Made by a program: the position numbers and the translations under genes
Assembly (NCBI RefSeq): GCF_012241385.1
Contig: NZ_JAAVXB010000011.1
Location: forward strand, 113,882-177,881
Direction of reading: 5' to 3'
From: Solimonas marina
Lineage (GTDB): Bacteria; Pseudomonadota; Gammaproteobacteria; Nevskiales; Nevskiaceae
Length of the DNA: 64,000 bases
Shown: one piece after another, positions 36,098 to 44,906 of the stretch
How the letters are laid out: each line of letters opens with the position of its first letter
Position numbering within the stretch: position 1 is the stretch's first letter
Notes under the pieces: model-generated
The model's database searches: none
Told to the model about the DNA's origin: nothing
Seen by the model: only the letters and a program-made list of their open reading frames with translations

Positions 36098-36814
36098 ATG
36101 ACGCCGGCCGCGCTTGCCCTGCCCGCGCACGTCACCCAGCACCGATACGCGACCGCCAGCGAAGCCGCCTCGGCGCTCGCCGAACTGGCGGCGCGCACGC
36201 TGACGACGGCGATCGACGCACGCGGGTCGGCACATTTGTACGTGTCCGGCGGCCGCAGTCCCGTCCCGTTCCTCGAAGCCCTGTCGCGGCAGCCGCTGGC
36301 GTGGCAGCACGTCACCGTCGGCCTCGTCGACGAACGCTGCGTGCCGGCCGACGACGACGCCAGCAACGCCCGCCTGGTGCGCACCCACCTCCTGCAGAAC
36401 GCTGCGCACGCCGCCTTGTTCGAGCCCTTGTACGAGTCCGGTCTTGACGCCGAGACCGCCGCACAGCGCGCCGACACCCGCCTGGCGATCGGTCCGCGCC
36501 CGGACCTGGTCGTGCTCGGCATGGGCGACGACGGCCACACCGCGTCGCTGTTTCCCGGGGCGCCGGGCACGGCGGCCGGGCTTGATCCACGAGGCACGCG
36601 CAGCGTCGTCGCCACCCACCCGCAGACCGTGCCGCACGCGCGGCTGAGCCTGACGTTGCCGGCGCTGCGCCGTGCGCGCACGCTGGCACTGGCGATCCAG
36701 GGCGAGGTCAAACGCCATCGGCTCGAAAGCGCGGTGGGGGCTGCCCCCGAGACCTTGCCGATCGCGGCGATGCTCGACGCGGACCTGCCCTTGCAGTTGT
36801 TCTTCAACCCATGA
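36098..36814 (+). CDS. pgl: 6-phosphogluconolactonase
   Basis: Pgl hydrolyses the lactone made by Zwf. The 238-residue protein of the NagB/Pgl fold has LYVSGGRSPVPFLEAL, VGLVDERCVPADDDASN and the active-site block VVLGMGDDGHTASLFPG. ATG at 36098 follows AGGAGGAA and lies 1 bp after the zwf stop. Its end overlaps the hexR start (36811-36814), so the operon is translationally coupled. Confidence 0.95.
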   Translation: MTPAALALPAHVTQHRYATASEAASALAELAARTLTTAIDARGSAHLYVSGGRSPVPFLEALSRQPLAWQHVTVGLVDERCVPADDDASNARLVRTHLLQNAAHAALFEPLYESGLDAETAAQRADTRLAIGPRPDLVVLGMGDDGHTASLFPGAPGTAAGLDPRGTRSVVATHPQTVPHARLSLTLPALRRARTLALAIQGEVKRHRLESAVGAAPETLPIAAMLDADLPLQLFFNP

Positions 36815-37707
36815 GCGGCGCGCGCCAGAAGACGTCCGGCGACGACGCGCTGCGCAGTCCGCTGTTGGCGCGCATCGCCGCGGCCCAGGACGGGCTGCGC
36901 AAGTCCGAGCGCACCGTCGCCGAATTCGTGCTGGCGCAGCCGAGCATCGTCCTCAACCTGTCGATCGCCGAGCTGGCGGCGCGTACCGGCGTCAGCCAAC
37001 CGACGGTGGCACGCTTCGCCGCCGCGCTGGGCTTCTCCGGCTATCGCGAATTCAAGCTGCGCCTGGCGCAGAGTCTGGCCTCCGGCCTGCCGTTCATTCA
37101 TCAGGACGTGGGACCGGACGACGCCCTGGAGCTGGTCGCGCCGAAAGTCTTCGACCGCGCGATCGGCGGCCTGATCGACGTGCGCAATCATCTCGACAGC
37201 GCCGCCCTCGCACGCGCCGTCAAACTGCTGGCGAAGGCGCGGCGTATCGACTTCTGCGGCATCGGCAACTCCGGCATCGTCGCGCTCGACGGCCAGCACA
37301 AGTTCTTTCGCTACGGCATGCCTTGCATCGCCTATATCGACACGCACGCGATGCTGATGGCCGCAACCGTCGTCGGCCGCGGCGATGCGGTAGTCGCGAT
37401 CTCCGCCACCGGCCGCACCACCGACATGCTGGCCGCCGCCGAGATCGCCCGCGAATCGGGCGCCGCCGTCATCGCCATCACCGCCAGCGACTCGCCGTTG
37501 GCGCGGCTGGCCACGGTGACGCTGGCCGCCGACGTCGCCGAGGATGCCGACATCTACTCGCCGATGATCTCGCGCATCGCGCACCTGGCCATCGTCGACG
37601 TGCTCGCGGTCGGCACCGCGCTGGCGCTCGGCCCGCCGCTGCTCAAGCGCCTCGAGCGCGGCAAGCGAACGCTGCACGACAAGCGCGTGCACCGCGTCGA
37701 ATCCTGA
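36811..37707 (+). CDS. hexR: RpiR-family transcriptional regulator HexR
   Basis: HexR represses glucose-catabolism genes and is released by KDPG, the Edd product. The 298-residue protein has an N-terminal RpiR helix-turn-helix (LSIAELAARTGVSQPTVARF, about 50-70) and a C-terminal SIS sugar-phosphate domain (IDFCGIGNSGIVALDGQHKF to about 260). The start overlaps pgl by ATGA. Genomic position with zwf, pgl, edd and eda, and the paired operators in the divergent region, make HexR much more likely than another RpiR member. KDPG also forms from pectin in this genome, so HexR could sense both routes. Confidence 0.93.
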   Translation: MSGARQKTSGDDALRSPLLARIAAAQDGLRKSERTVAEFVLAQPSIVLNLSIAELAARTGVSQPTVARFAAALGFSGYREFKLRLAQSLASGLPFIHQDVGPDDALELVAPKVFDRAIGGLIDVRNHLDSAALARAVKLLAKARRIDFCGIGNSGIVALDGQHKFFRYGMPCIAYIDTHAMLMAATVVGRGDAVVAISATGRTTDMLAAAEIARESGAAVIAITASDSPLARLATVTLAADVAEDADIYSPMISRIAHLAIVDVLAVGTALALGPPLLKRLERGKRTLHDKRVHRVES

Positions 37708-37713
37708 GACGAA

Positions 37714-38661
37714 CTAGCGGCCGGCCTCGAGCGCGTCGAGCTGCGCGCGCGTCGGCAGGCCCTCGCTGTCGCCGATGACCTGGATCGCCAGGCCGCCGAT
37801 GCAGTTGCCGCGCGCCGCGGCCGCCGCCGGCGTGCTGCCTTCGAGCAAACCACTGATGAAACCGACCGCGAAGCCGTCGCCGGCGCCGACCGTATCGATC
37901 ACGCAGGCGACCGGCAGCGCCGGCACCGTCAGCTCGCCCTGCGCGGTGCGCACGTACGCGCCCTGCGCGCCGAGCTTGATGACGACGCCGCCGACCCCCA
38001 GACCGAGATAGAACTCGGCGATCTCGCGTGGCGTATCGCGGCCGCTGAGCATGCGGCCCTCGGCCAGGCCCGGCATCACCCAGTCGGCGAAGGCGGCGAT
38101 GCGGTTGAGCCGCTCGACCATTTCCTCGCGCGAGCGCCACAGCTGCGGACGCAGGTTCGGATCGAAGGTCATGCACTGGCCGGCCGCGCGCGCGCCTTCG
38201 GCGATGCACAGCGCCAGCTCGTATGCGCTGTCCGACAGCGCCGGACCGATGCCGCTTATATGGACGTGCCGCGCGCTGCGAAACCAGGCCGGATCATAGT
38301 CGGCCGGCGACAGCTGGCTCGCCGCCGAATACCGACGGTAGTACTCGACCTGCGGATCGCTGCCGTCGTCGCAGCGCGATTTGAGATAAAGGCCGGTCGG
38401 TCGCGATGGGTCGGTGACGACGCCGCTGGCGTCGAGCCGCTCGGTCTGCAGCGTATCGCGCAGGAAGCGCCCGAACGAATCGTCGCCGAGCCGGCTGCGC
38501 CAGCCGACGTGGAAGCCGAGCCGCGACAGGCCGATCGCGACGTTGAGTTCGGCGCCGGCGGCACGCTTGGTGAAATGCTCGACCTGCGACAGCGGGCCGG
38601 TCTGATCGGCGGCAAAGACGACCATGGCCTCGCCGTAAGTGACGACATCGAATGCGCTCAT
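37714..38661 (-). CDS. kdgK: 2-keto-3-deoxygluconate kinase (PfkB family)
   Basis: KdgK phosphorylates KDG to KDPG, the step that joins galacturonate breakdown to Eda. The 315-residue PfkB-family protein has the N-terminal VVTYGEAMVVF, the sugar-binding AGAELNVAIGLSRLG, YYRRYSAAS and the C-terminal catalytic DTVGAGDGFAVGFISG. Fructokinase is an alternative, but the neighbourhood (eda, kduD, pectin enzymes) and the YYR segment favour KDG. It is convergent with hexR, with 6 bp between the stops. Confidence 0.9.
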   Translation of the reverse strand: MSAFDVVTYGEAMVVFAADQTGPLSQVEHFTKRAAGAELNVAIGLSRLGFHVGWRSRLGDDSFGRFLRDTLQTERLDASGVVTDPSRPTGLYLKSRCDDGSDPQVEYYRRYSAASQLSPADYDPAWFRSARHVHISGIGPALSDSAYELALCIAEGARAAGQCMTFDPNLRPQLWRSREEMVERLNRIAAFADWVMPGLAEGRMLSGRDTPREIAEFYLGLGVGGVVIKLGAQGAYVRTAQGELTVPALPVACVIDTVGAGDGFAVGFISGLLEGSTPAAAAARGNCIGGLAIQVIGDSEGLPTRAQLDALEAGR

Positions 38662-38977
38662 GATTTCGCTGGCAGTGCGCCTGCGGCGCGTTATCGGTCA
38701 TTGTCGGCGAAGCAATCGATGTCTCGCCAATGACAATTGCTTAGATGTCGATACGGTTTTCGCATGACGCATCGGCGCGGCTGCCGACCGATGGCAGCAT
38801 GCGTGCCCGCCGTGGTCTGCACCACACGGCCCGCTCGCCATCGACGCGAGCCGGCCGGCAACCGAGGCGATCCTTTAATACATGCGCTTTTTCTATCGAT
38901 AGCGGCTATATCGACATTTGTCGTGATCGCGCTCGCTGCGCACCATAGGCACAGCGAATAAGAACGTCCCAGAGACC
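38662..38977. promoter_or_regulatory. Divergent control region kdgK / GH35 operon
   Basis: This 316-bp gene-free region must hold promoters for both operons. An imperfect palindrome spans 38698-38735 (arms TCATTGTCGGCGA and TCGCCAATGACA) with ATCGATG at its centre, 37-74 bp before the kdgK start. Nearer GH35, TTTTTCTATCGATAGCG (38888-38904) contains the perfect 10-bp palindrome CTATCGATAG; a related TTTTCTAT...CGATAGCG lies upstream of the GH28 operon. TTTAATACAT (38875-38884) is the most promoter-like AT patch. I see no gene here. Confidence 0.5.
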
Positions 38978-41900
38978 ATGAGGAGATTCCACACCGCGAC
39001 CGCGCTGCCGGCTGGCATCCGCGTCGCCGCACGCGCTGCCGTGATCGCCGCCCTGCTGGCTGGCGCGCCGCTCGCGTGTGCCGCCGCCGCAGGTGACGCC
39101 GACGCGGCCGTGCAATGGGACCGCCACTCGCTGCTGATCAACGGCCAGCGCCAGTTCATCTGGTCCGGCGAGATGCATCCGTTCCGCCTGCCGAGTCCGA
39201 GCCTGTGGCGCGACGTGCTCGAGAAGATGAAAGCCAGCGGCTACAACACCGTCTCGTTCTACTTTGGCTGGACCTATCACTCGCCGAAGCCGGGCGTCTA
39301 CGACTTCAGCGGTGTGCGCGATCTCGACCGCCTGCTCGACATCGCACACGACGTCGGCCTCTACGTCATCGCCCGCCCGGGCCCGTACATGAACGCCGAG
39401 GTCACGCGCGGCGGCTTTCCGGGCTGGCTGAACCGCCAGCACGCCAAGGCACGCACCGACGATCCCGAATACCTCGCGGCCGCCGATCAGTGGATGTCGC
39501 AGATCAACGCCATCATCGCCCGCCACCAGATCGATCGCGGCGGCAGCGTGATCCTCTATCAGATCGAAAACGAGCTGGCACCGACCGCGCCGACGCAGCA
39601 GCGCTACATGCAGCACCTCGATGATCTGGCGCGCAAGCAGGGTATCACCGTACCGATCTTCCACAACGATCAGGGCCGCAACGGCCGCTGGGTGCCGCGC
39701 AGCAGCGACGTCGACGGTACCGTGCCCGGTCCAAACGATCTGTACGCGTTCGACGGCTACCCGGGCGGGCCCTGCGGCGCCGACGCGACGGTCGGCAAAC
39801 CGAACCACGCACCGGACTGGGGCCTTTACAGCCCGGGCGGCGCGCGCGGCGGCGCCAGCGCCTCGCCGCAGACGCCCGGCTTTACGGCCGAATTCGGCGG
39901 CGGCTGGTTCGACTACTGGGGCAGCGTCGGCACCTACGGCTGCACCGCGCAGCGCCAGGGCAGTGGCTACGAGCGCGTCTTCTACGGCACCAACATCGTC
40001 AACGGACTGGCGATCGAAAACTTCTACATGACGTTCGGCGGCACGTCCTGGGGCTGGCTGCCGGCGCCGGTCGTCTACACGTCGTACGACTACGGCGCGG
40101 CGATCGACGAGGGCCGCCGTCTGCGACCGAAGGCGGCGACGATGAAGCTGCTCGGCGAATTCATCAGCAGCGTCAAGTCGCTGGCCTATCAGGTCAAGGC
40201 CGCGCCGATCGCCGCCTCGACGGCGGACGTGCGCCTGTATCACAACCTCAATCCCGACGACGGCACGCAGTTCATCTTCGCTCGCCACGAACCGTCGAAC
40301 GCGACCGACGACGTCGCCTTCACGTTCCCGTTGTCGACGCCGGACGGCGACTACCACGTGCCGGCGCAGGGCACGCTGCGCCTCAACGGCCAGTACGCCA
40401 AGCTGCTGCTCGCCGACTATGACTTCGGCCATCAGCACCTCGTCTATTCGACCTCGCAACTGCAGACGCAGATGCCGTTCGCCGGCGGCGATCTGGCGCT
40501 GCTCTACGCGCCGCAGGGCGACGACGGCGAAACCGTGCTGCGCTACGCGCGGCGGCCGAAGGTCGAAGTGCTGGCCGGCAAGGCCGACGTGCATTACGAC
40601 ACCGCACGCGGCGATCTGCGCCTCGACTACCGGCACGACGGCCTGATCCGCATCCGTATCGACGGCGGCGGCCGGCCACCACTGACGTTGCTGCTCGCCG
40701 ACGAGGCCGAAGCCGAGCGCTTCTGGCGCAGCAATGCCGGCGATCGCGCGGTGCTGACGCGTGGGCCGGCGCTGGTGCGCGCGGCGACGATCCGCGGCCG
40801 CACGCTGCAGCTGCGCGGCGACACGACGCAAGACAGTGCGCTCGAGGTCTGGGCGCCGCCGGGCGTGCAGCGCATCGAATGGAACGGCGGCAAGGTGCCG
40901 ATGCACGTCGGCGTCGACAGCAGCCTCGTTGCGCGCCACGACCTGCCCGGGCCGGTCGCGCCGACATTGCCGGATCTGATGCGGCTGACCTGGCGCTATC
41001 ACGCCGGCTCGCCGGAAGCGGCGCCCGATTTCGACGATCACGACTGGCGCCATGCCGATCTGACCGACACGGCAAGCACGACGCCGCCGCCGGCCGGCCA
41101 GCCGGTGCTGACGATGGCCGACTACGGCTTTCACAACGGCGACGTCTGGTATCGCGGCCGTTACCGCATCGACGGTACGACGTCGCCGGCGCGCATCGCC
41201 CTGCACTACGGCGGCGGCGGTGCCGGCCTGCTGCAGGCCTGGCTCGACGGGCATTACCTCGGCGAGCACGTGATCAGCACCGGCCTGCCACGACCGCCGA
41301 CCACTGCCACCGCGCATTTCGCGATTCCGCAGGCACTGCGCGGCGACGGCCCGCATCTGCTGTCGGTGATGGTGCGCAACGACGCCGACAATTGGGATTT
41401 GTTCGCCGACGACGCACACAAGGAAGGCCGCGGCCTGATCGACGTGCACTTCGACGACGCCGACGGTCATGCCGTCGCGATCGCGCCGCAGTGGCGCATC
41501 CAGGGCACGCGCGGCGGCGAGGATCTGATCGACACCGCGCGCGGCCCGCTCAACAACGGCGGTCTCTACGGCGAACGCGTCGGCTGGCACCTGCCGGGTT
41601 TCCCCGATGGCGACTGGCGCGCGCTGCGCCTCGCCGACGCGCCGACCGACGCCGGTACCACCTGGCTGCGCACGCAGTTCAAGCTCAACGTACCGGCCGG
41701 CGAAGACGCCTCCCTGGCGCTGCGCATCGGCGACGCCGACACGCCGCGCAGTGGCGCGCACTATCGCGTCCTGATTTTTCTCAACGGCTGGATGATGGGC
41801 CAGTACATCGCCGACGTCGGTCCGCAGCACGACTTCGTGCTGCCGAACGGCATCCTCGATCCGCGTGGCGACAACACGCTGGCGCTCGCCGTGACCGGCG

Positions 41901-42010
41901 ACGGGCGCACCAGCGATGTCATCGAACCGCTGCGCCTGATCGACCTGCAGACGGTACGCGGCGGTGTGCCACTGCAGCTCGTCGCCTCACCGCCTTACAC
42001 ATCGCCATGA
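38978..42010 (+). CDS. Glycoside hydrolase family 35 beta-galactosidase, exported
   Basis: The 1010-residue protein removes terminal beta-galactose, here most likely from galactan side chains of rhamnogalacturonan-I. It has a signal peptide (about 1-38, ending ACAAAA), the GH35 barrel with ARPGPYMNAE, the acid/base Glu199 in YQIENE and the nucleophile Glu305 in TAEFGGGW. Beta-sandwich domains fill the C-terminal half, two of them jelly-roll-like (about 665-1000). The length suits large bacterial GH35 enzymes. It is the first gene of the + strand pectin operon and should act in the periplasm. Confidence 0.93.
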   Translation: MRRFHTATALPAGIRVAARAAVIAALLAGAPLACAAAAGDADAAVQWDRHSLLINGQRQFIWSGEMHPFRLPSPSLWRDVLEKMKASGYNTVSFYFGWTYHSPKPGVYDFSGVRDLDRLLDIAHDVGLYVIARPGPYMNAEVTRGGFPGWLNRQHAKARTDDPEYLAAADQWMSQINAIIARHQIDRGGSVILYQIENELAPTAPTQQRYMQHLDDLARKQGITVPIFHNDQGRNGRWVPRSSDVDGTVPGPNDLYAFDGYPGGPCGADATVGKPNHAPDWGLYSPGGARGGASASPQTPGFTAEFGGGWFDYWGSVGTYGCTAQRQGSGYERVFYGTNIVNGLAIENFYMTFGGTSWGWLPAPVVYTSYDYGAAIDEGRRLRPKAATMKLLGEFISSVKSLAYQVKAAPIAASTADVRLYHNLNPDDGTQFIFARHEPSNATDDVAFTFPLSTPDGDYHVPAQGTLRLNGQYAKLLLADYDFGHQHLVYSTSQLQTQMPFAGGDLALLYAPQGDDGETVLRYARRPKVEVLAGKADVHYDTARGDLRLDYRHDGLIRIRIDGGGRPPLTLLLADEAEAERFWRSNAGDRAVLTRGPALVRAATIRGRTLQLRGDTTQDSALEVWAPPGVQRIEWNGGKVPMHVGVDSSLVARHDLPGPVAPTLPDLMRLTWRYHAGSPEAAPDFDDHDWRHADLTDTASTTPPPAGQPVLTMADYGFHNGDVWYRGRYRIDGTTSPARIALHYGGGGAGLLQAWLDGHYLGEHVISTGLPRPPTTATAHFAIPQALRGDGPHLLSVMVRNDADNWDLFADDAHKEGRGLIDVHFDDADGHAVAIAPQWRIQGTRGGEDLIDTARGPLNNGGLYGERVGWHLPGFPDGDWRALRLADAPTDAGTTWLRTQFKLNVPAGEDASLALRIGDADTPRSGAHYRVLIFLNGWMMGQYIADVGPQHDFVLPNGILDPRGDNTLALAVTGDGRTSDVIEPLRLIDLQTVRGGVPLQLVASPPYTSP

Positions 42011-42126
42011 ACGCCAGCACTCCGACGACCCCGCCTCGCGGCATGCTGTGCGCCCGCCTTTTCATGCCCGTCGCCGCTGGCGTCAGGCTCCTTTTATCGA
42101 CAACGTCACCGAGTATTTTTCGATGA
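42007..42126 (+). CDS. Possible 39-codon linker ORF between GH35 and GH105
   Basis: The ATG at 42007 overlaps the GH35 stop as ATGA, and the ORF ends in a TGA that overlaps the GH105 ATG as ATGA (42123-42126). The peptide (MNASTPTTPPRGMLCARLF...) has no known family. GH105 has no clear Shine-Dalgarno sequence, so translation of this ORF could carry ribosomes from GH35 to GH105. It may also be chance. Confidence 0.3.
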   Translation: MNASTPTTPPRGMLCARLFMPVAAGVRLLLSTTSPSIFR

Positions 42127-43229
42127 GCATGCACAACGCGCCGTTCAAGCCGGCGGAAATCGTTTCGACCATCCACCGCCTGATCGACAACCTCGTCAAC
42201 ATCAAGGACGAGACCGGCGAATTCCTGCTCAAGCTCGACGACGGCCGCGTCATCGACACCAAGGGTTGGAACGATTGGGAGTGGACGCACGGCGTCGGCC
42301 TTTACGGCATGCTCAAGTTCTACCAGATGACCAACGACGCCAAGGCGCGCGACGTCATGCTCAGCTGGTTCCGCGACCGCTTCGCGACCGGCACGCCGAC
42401 CAAGAACGTCAACACCATGGCGGCGTTCCTGACGCTGGCCTACCTCTACGAGGAAACCCGCGACCAGAGCTATCTGCCGTATCTCGATACCTGGGCCGAA
42501 TGGGTCATGCGCGAGATGCCGCGCACCGAGGAAGACGGCCTGCAGCACATCGTCTTCAACGCCGACAACCATCAGCAGCTGTGGGACGACACGCTGATGA
42601 TGAGCGTGCTACCGCTGGCCAAGATCGGCCTGCTGCTCGACCGCCCGGCCTACATCGAGGAAGCCAAGAAGCAGTTCCTGATCCACATCAAGTATCTCTA
42701 CGATCGCAAGAGCGGCCTGTGGTTTCACGGCTGGACCTTCGACGGCCGCCACAACTTCGCCGAGGCGCTCTGGGCGCGCGGCAACAGCTGGATCACGATC
42801 GCGATTCCCGAATTCATCGAGCTGTTGAACCTGCAGCCGGGCGACGCCGTGCACGACATCCTGATCGACACGCTGCGCGCGCAGATCAAGGCACTGGCGC
42901 AGCATCAGGACGAGTCCGGTCTGTGGCACACGCTGATCGACGACCCGACGTCCTATCTCGAAGCGTCGGCCGCCGCCGGCTTCGCGTACGGCATCCTCAA
43001 ATCGATCCGCAAGGGCTATGTCGGCCGTGAATACGAGCCGGTCGCGCGCAAGGCCGTGCAGGCGGTGATGGCCAACATCAGTGCCGACGGCGAGCTGCTG
43101 AACGTGTCGTTCGGCACCGCGATGGGCGACACCAAGCAGTTCTACAAGGACATCAAGCTGACGGCGATGCCCTACGGCCAGGCGATGGCGATGCTCGCGC
43201 TCGCCGAGTTCCTGCGTCACTACATCTGA
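42123..43229 (+). CDS. GH105 unsaturated rhamnogalacturonyl hydrolase
   Basis: The 368-residue protein resembles YteR/YesR, which split the unsaturated galacturonyl residue from rhamnose in the disaccharide left by rhamnogalacturonan lyases. The (alpha/alpha)6-barrel motifs are visible: WNDWEWTHGVGLYGML, the general-acid region LWDDTLMMS (Asp155/156), FHGWTFDGRHNFAEALWARGNSW and the final FGTAMGDTKQFY. There is no signal peptide, so it acts in the cytoplasm after uptake by the symporter encoded next. ATG at 42123 is used; ATG at 42129 is also possible. Confidence 0.93.
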   Translation: MSMHNAPFKPAEIVSTIHRLIDNLVNIKDETGEFLLKLDDGRVIDTKGWNDWEWTHGVGLYGMLKFYQMTNDAKARDVMLSWFRDRFATGTPTKNVNTMAAFLTLAYLYEETRDQSYLPYLDTWAEWVMREMPRTEEDGLQHIVFNADNHQQLWDDTLMMSVLPLAKIGLLLDRPAYIEEAKKQFLIHIKYLYDRKSGLWFHGWTFDGRHNFAEALWARGNSWITIAIPEFIELLNLQPGDAVHDILIDTLRAQIKALAQHQDESGLWHTLIDDPTSYLEASAAAGFAYGILKSIRKGYVGREYEPVARKAVQAVMANISADGELLNVSFGTAMGDTKQFYKDIKLTAMPYGQAMAMLALAEFLRHYI

Positions 43230-43324
43230 TCGTCCGCGTCGCGCGCCGCCGGATGCGGCGGCGCGCGGCATGACGGACCTGCGGGACCACGGCCGCCACG
43301 ACGGCCGAAGAATACGGAGGAGTA

Positions 43325-44836
43325 ATGACCAAGCGGACGGTGCGGCTGCGCAACTACCTGGCGTATGGCGCCAACGATTATCTCGGCGCCGGTGCGATGG
43401 CGGTCATCAGCACCTGGATTCTGTTTTTCTATACGACTTATTGCGGCCTGTCGCCGGGCGAGGCGACTCTGATCTTCGCGATCGCGCGCGTGCTCGACGC
43501 CATCACCAGCCCGCTGATCGGCCATCTGTCCGATAACTTCTACCGCAACCGCCTCGGTCGCCGCTTCGGCCGCCGACGCTTCTTCCTGCTGATTTCGATC
43601 CCGCTGTCGTTCAGCTTCTCGCTGATGTGGGTCGGCGGCCAGCACTTCCTCTACTACCTGTGCACCTACGTCTTCTTCGAAGTCGTCTACGCACTCGAGC
43701 TGATTCCGTACGAGACACTGGCCGCCGAGATGTCGGACGACTACAAGGTGCGCGCCAAGTTCGCCGGCTCGCGCATCCTGTTCGGGCAAAGCTCGGCGAT
43801 CCTCGCGACCTTCCTGCCGGCGCTGCTCGAAATGTTCGGCTCCAAGGATTCCGCCGAAACCTTCTTCTGGCTGGGCCTGACGTTCGCGATCAGCTTCATG
43901 ATCATCATCTCGCTGGTCTGGTCGTTCACCTGGGAACGCTCGCCGGAGGAGATCGATGCCCTGCACGACGCCACCGAGCGGCCGTCGGCCGTGGAAAGCT
44001 TCAAGCGCCTGTATCGCGATCTGTGGTCGACACTGCGCATCCGCGCGTTCCGCCTGCATCTGGGCATGTACCTCGGCGGCTACATCAGCCAGGACATCTT
44101 CAATGCGGTGTTCACCTACTTCGTGGTCTTCGCACTCGGCGGCGCAACACTGGGCAGCGCCATCGCCAGCACCTCCGGCCTGCTGACGCTGATGTACATC
44201 GCCCAGTTCATCTCGGTGATGACCTTCATTCCGCTGTGCCTGCGCTGGGCGCCGGCGCCGTCGTATCGCGTCGCGGTATCGCTGTACGTGCTGGCGCTGT
44301 TCGTGCTGCTCGGGCTGTATGTCATGCACCCGGCCAACCCGACGCCGTGGATCGTCGTCGTCGTGCTGATCGCCGGTCTCGGCCGCGGCGGCCTCAACTA
44401 CATTCCGTGGAGCGTCTACAACTACATGGCCGACGTCGACGAGATCGTCACCGGCCGTCGCCGCGAGGGTACGTTCGCCGGCGTCATGACCTTCGTGCGC
44501 AAGACCGCGCAGGCGATCGCGGTGCTGGCGGTCGGCTACATCCTGCAGGCGTCCGGCTTCGTCTCCGGCAGCACCACGCAGAGCACGCCGGTGTTGCACA
44601 CGATCGTCGCAATCATGATCGGCGGCACGCTGCTGGTGCTGGCGGTCGGCTTCCTGATCTCGCTGCGCTTCCGTCTCGACAAGAACACCCACGAAGTCTT
44701 GATGGGCGAGATCGCGCGCTTCAAGCGCACCGACGCCGCGCCGGTGCCGGCCGACCGTCGCGAGGTCGTCGAGGATCTCAGCGGCTGGCGCTACGAGCAG
44801 CTCTGGGGCCGCAACCCGGTCGGGCGTCACGACTGA
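43325..44836 (+). CDS. GPH-type sugar:cation symporter (major facilitator)
   Basis: The 503-residue inner-membrane protein has about 12 helices and the glycoside-pentoside-hexuronide family features: YGANDYLGAGAMAVISTWIL at the N-terminus, ARVLDAITSPLIGHLSDN and the positively charged loop NRLGRRFGRRRFF. Between GH105 and DUF6250 it most likely imports unsaturated galacturonyl-rhamnose or related disaccharides. GGAGG precedes the ATG at good spacing. A strong stem-loop follows the stop. Confidence 0.92.
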   Translation: MTKRTVRLRNYLAYGANDYLGAGAMAVISTWILFFYTTYCGLSPGEATLIFAIARVLDAITSPLIGHLSDNFYRNRLGRRFGRRRFFLLISIPLSFSFSLMWVGGQHFLYYLCTYVFFEVVYALELIPYETLAAEMSDDYKVRAKFAGSRILFGQSSAILATFLPALLEMFGSKDSAETFFWLGLTFAISFMIIISLVWSFTWERSPEEIDALHDATERPSAVESFKRLYRDLWSTLRIRAFRLHLGMYLGGYISQDIFNAVFTYFVVFALGGATLGSAIASTSGLLTLMYIAQFISVMTFIPLCLRWAPAPSYRVAVSLYVLALFVLLGLYVMHPANPTPWIVVVVLIAGLGRGGLNYIPWSVYNYMADVDEIVTGRRREGTFAGVMTFVRKTAQAIAVLAVGYILQASGFVSGSTTQSTPVLHTIVAIMIGGTLLVLAVGFLISLRFRLDKNTHEVLMGEIARFKRTDAAPVPADRREVVEDLSGWRYEQLWGRNPVGRHD

Positions 44837-44851
44837 GCCTCGTCATGACCT

Positions 44852-44880
44852 GCCCAGGGCCGGCATCACCGGCCCTGGGC
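44852..44880 (+). terminator. Stem-loop after the symporter gene
   Basis: A perfect 12-bp stem (GCCCAGGGCCGG 44852-44863, CCGGCCCTGGGC 44869-44880) with loop CATCA lies 15 nt after the stop. No T-run follows, so it may only lower expression of the next gene, or protect the upstream mRNA from 3' decay. Confidence 0.6.
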
Positions 44881-44906
44881 ATTGACGATTCACACAGGAA
44901 CACACC

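Noticed and set aside
37708..37713. Terminator between hexR and kdgK
   Set aside because: Only 6 bp separate the two stop codons and no stem-loop with a T-tract is visible around them.
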